NCBI RefSeq assembly: GCF_031885415.1
Contig: NZ_CP116871.1
Location: forward strand, 1,922,001-1,986,000
DNA length: 64,000 bases
From: Microbacterium forte
Lineage (GTDB): Bacteria; Actinomycetota; Actinomycetes; Actinomycetales; Microbacteriaceae
Reading direction: 5' to 3'
Below, piece after piece: positions 62,575 through 64,000 of this stretch (positions are counted from its first letter, which is position 1; each line of letters opens with the position of its first letter). The position numbers and the translations under genes are program-made. Under the pieces are notes generated by a model. That model worked only from the letters and a program-made list of their open reading frames with translations. It had not been told where the DNA came from and made no database searches.

Positions 62575-63893
62575 CCGCCGAATCGGTCGAGGAGCCGACC
62601 GACCTTCCGACACCCACGCCGCCCGCGATGCCGCAGCGCCGCATCCATCCCGCATGGATCGTCGCACTCGTCGCGCTGATCGCACTGATCGGAGCCGCCG
62701 GGTTCCGTGCTGCACCAGGGGTGCTGATGCTGCCTCTGCAGGACGAGTTCGGCTGGACCACGGCCGAGCTCTCTCTCGCCGTCACGGTCAACCTGCTGCT
62801 GTTCGGCCTCACAGCGCCGTTCGCCGCCGCCCTCATGCAGCGCTTCGGCATCCGCGCCGTCACCGTGACCGCTCTGTTCGTGATCGGAGCGGGTGCTGCG
62901 CTGAGCGTCTTCGTCGCCACCCCGGCGCAGCTCATCCTGACGTGGGGCGTGCTCATCGGACTCGGCACCGGGTCGATGGCGCTGGTGTTCGCGGCCACGA
63001 TCACCGATACCTGGTTCGCGACCAGGCGCGGCCTGGTGTCGGGCGTGCTCACGGCCGGAAGCGCCACCGGGCAGCTGATCTTCCTGCCGGTGATCGCCGC
63101 GGCGGCCGAGGACATCGGCTGGCGAGGGGCATCGCTGATCATCGCCGGGGGTGCGCTCGCGGTCGTCCCCCTGGTCTGGATCTTCGTGCGCAACCGTCCG
63201 AGCGATCTCGGCGTCAACCGCTACGGCGACAGCGGACCCGTCACCGTGACCGCCCGACCGAAGGGCAGCGCGTGGGGAGCCGCTCGACTCGCGATCACCA
63301 CACTCCGCGACGCTGCGCGCACCAAGACGTTCTGGGCGCTCGCGATCGGATTCGCGATCTGCGGCGCCACGACCAACGGCCTGATCGGCACCCACTTCAT
63401 CCCCAGCGCGCACGACCACGGGATGCCGACGACGACCGCAGCCGGGCTGCTCGCCGTGGTCGGGATCTTCGACATCGCCGGCACGGTGTTCTCGGGCTGG
63501 CTGACCGACCGGGTGAACCCTCGCATTCTGTTGGCCGCGTACTACGCGCTGCGCGGCGTGAGCCTGCTGTTCCTGCCGAGCCTGCTGTCGGCCGACGTGC
63601 AGCCGAGCATCGTCGTGTTCATCGTGATCTACGGCCTCGACTGGGTGGCGACGGTTCCGCCGACCATCGCACTGTGCCGTGAGGTCTTCGGCGATCGGGG
63701 TCCCCTCGTGTTCGGCTGGGTGTTCGCCTCGCACCAGATCGGCGCCGGCATCGCCTCGTTCCTCGCGGGCATGGTGCGCGACCACACGGGCCAGTACACC
63801 GTCGCCTGGTTCGCCGCCGCCGGCCTCTGCGCCGTCGCCGCGCTGGTGAGCGCCACGATCCGCCGGCATCCGGCCGCGGTCACGTCGCCCTGA
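62571..63893 (+). CDS. MFS transporter controlled by HxlR
   Basis: 440 residues, twelve helices. A Pro/Glu-rich start precedes helix 1; the GFRAAPGVLMLPLQDEFGW loop and the STRUCTURE of helix 4-5 (GLGTGSMALVFAATITDTWFATRRGL) resemble the monocarboxylate/oxalate-formate branch of MFS. ATG at 62571 overlaps the HxlR stop. The pair forms an autoregulated transport unit; direction and substrate are unknown. Confidence 0.85.
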   Translation: MTAESVEEPTDLPTPTPPAMPQRRIHPAWIVALVALIALIGAAGFRAAPGVLMLPLQDEFGWTTAELSLAVTVNLLLFGLTAPFAAALMQRFGIRAVTVTALFVIGAGAALSVFVATPAQLILTWGVLIGLGTGSMALVFAATITDTWFATRRGLVSGVLTAGSATGQLIFLPVIAAAAEDIGWRGASLIIAGGALAVVPLVWIFVRNRPSDLGVNRYGDSGPVTVTARPKGSAWGAARLAITTLRDAARTKTFWALAIGFAICGATTNGLIGTHFIPSAHDHGMPTTTAAGLLAVVGIFDIAGTVFSGWLTDRVNPRILLAAYYALRGVSLLFLPSLLSADVQPSIVVFIVIYGLDWVATVPPTIALCREVFGDRGPLVFGWVFASHQIGAGIASFLAGMVRDHTGQYTVAWFAAAGLCAVAALVSATIRRHPAAVTSP

Positions 63894-63904
63894 TCGCCCG
63901 ACGA

Positions 63905-63940
63905 CGAAGGCCCCCACCCGGAATCGGGTGGGGGCCTTCG
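63905..63940. terminator. Bidirectional terminator
   Basis: A 16-bp perfect stem (63905-63920 with 63925-63940; CGAAGGCCCCCACCCG arm) and GAAT loop between the MFS gene and a convergent gene at the window edge. Confidence 0.85.
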
Positions 63941-63954
63941 ACACCGGAAGACGC

Positions 63955-64000
63955 TCAGAGGACCTTCGAGAGGAAGTCCTTCAGGCGCTCGTTCTTCGGC
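63955..64000 (-). CDS. C-terminus of a probable amino-acid ABC ATPase (partial)
   Basis: Only 14 codons and the stop are in the window. They read PKNERLKDFLSKVL, which matches the usual C-terminal ending of GlnQ/GluA-type polar amino-acid ABC ATPases (NPKSERLxDFLxKI). The assignment rests on this short stretch alone. Confidence 0.5.
   Translation of the reverse strand, partial: PKNERLKDFLSKVL

Overview
The window is high-GC DNA with the codon habits of an actinobacterium. Gene content (paired purM-purF, DUF3073 protein, Rv2578c-type radical SAM protein, sterol-carrier-like protein, TipA-like MerR, DUF222/13E12 protein at the edge) and many GTG starts fit Microbacteriaceae, most likely Microbacterium or a close relative. 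I recognise 55 protein-coding loci, two of them cut by the window ends. I see no rRNA, tRNA, CRISPR array, transposase or phage module. The two edge genes are a DUF222 protein (left) and the tail of what looks like an amino-acid ABC ATPase (right).

Layout. 1-2.1 kb: DUF222 protein and a 0.8 kb gene-free stretch containing a 333-nt thymine-free strand with a 13/13/12-bp nested tandem array. 2.1-9.2 kb: zinc alcohol dehydrogenase, a membrane protein, an acyl-CoA oxidase, a DUF5819-HTTM pair in which the HTTM gene has an in-frame TGA, and a fragment of a sortase-anchored protein. 9.3-13.8 kb: GH3 glycosidase and MFS transporter, divergent from a regulator with two fused TetR domains; two ACC-N4-GGT palindromes lie between them. 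13.8-20.9 kb: RecQ, GNAT, lipoprotein, pirin, secreted subtilase. 21.0-25.8 kb: an ECF transporter (two S-like proteins, fused double ATPase, T protein) joined to a siderophore-interacting flavoprotein, with a DtxR/IdeR-type iron box before the ATPase gene. 26-34 kb: acyl-CoA dehydrogenase, VanY-like peptidase, Rv2578c-like radical SAM with a candidate LexA box, YaeQ, a 19-bp minisatellite, a DEAD-box helicase with a long RDDRG-rich tail, an aldose epimerase. 34-38 kb: TetR and RND pump with two abutting palindromic operators. 38-43.5 kb: a LacI-controlled sugar ABC importer operon with a Gfo/Idh oxidoreductase. 43.6-53.5 kb: paired CrcB fluoride channels, FAD-Rieske oxidoreductase, nitroreductase, TipA-like MerR, glycogen phosphorylase, DUF4097-PadR operon, UspA, DUF3073. 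53.6-63.9 kb: MOSC protein, purM-purF-MFS, small proteins, Nudix, purD, HxlR-MFS operon.

Themes. Many local regulator-operator pairs can be read directly. At least 13 genes have a TANNNT hexamer ending 6-8 nt before the start codon and little or no Shine-Dalgarno sequence, the pattern of leaderless transcripts. An 80-bp palindromic repeat occurs twice, once inside the coding sequence of the ECF ATPase linker and once upstream of the DUF4097-PadR operon. The iron-linked ECF/siderophore-interacting-protein cluster is my best candidate for a little-described system.
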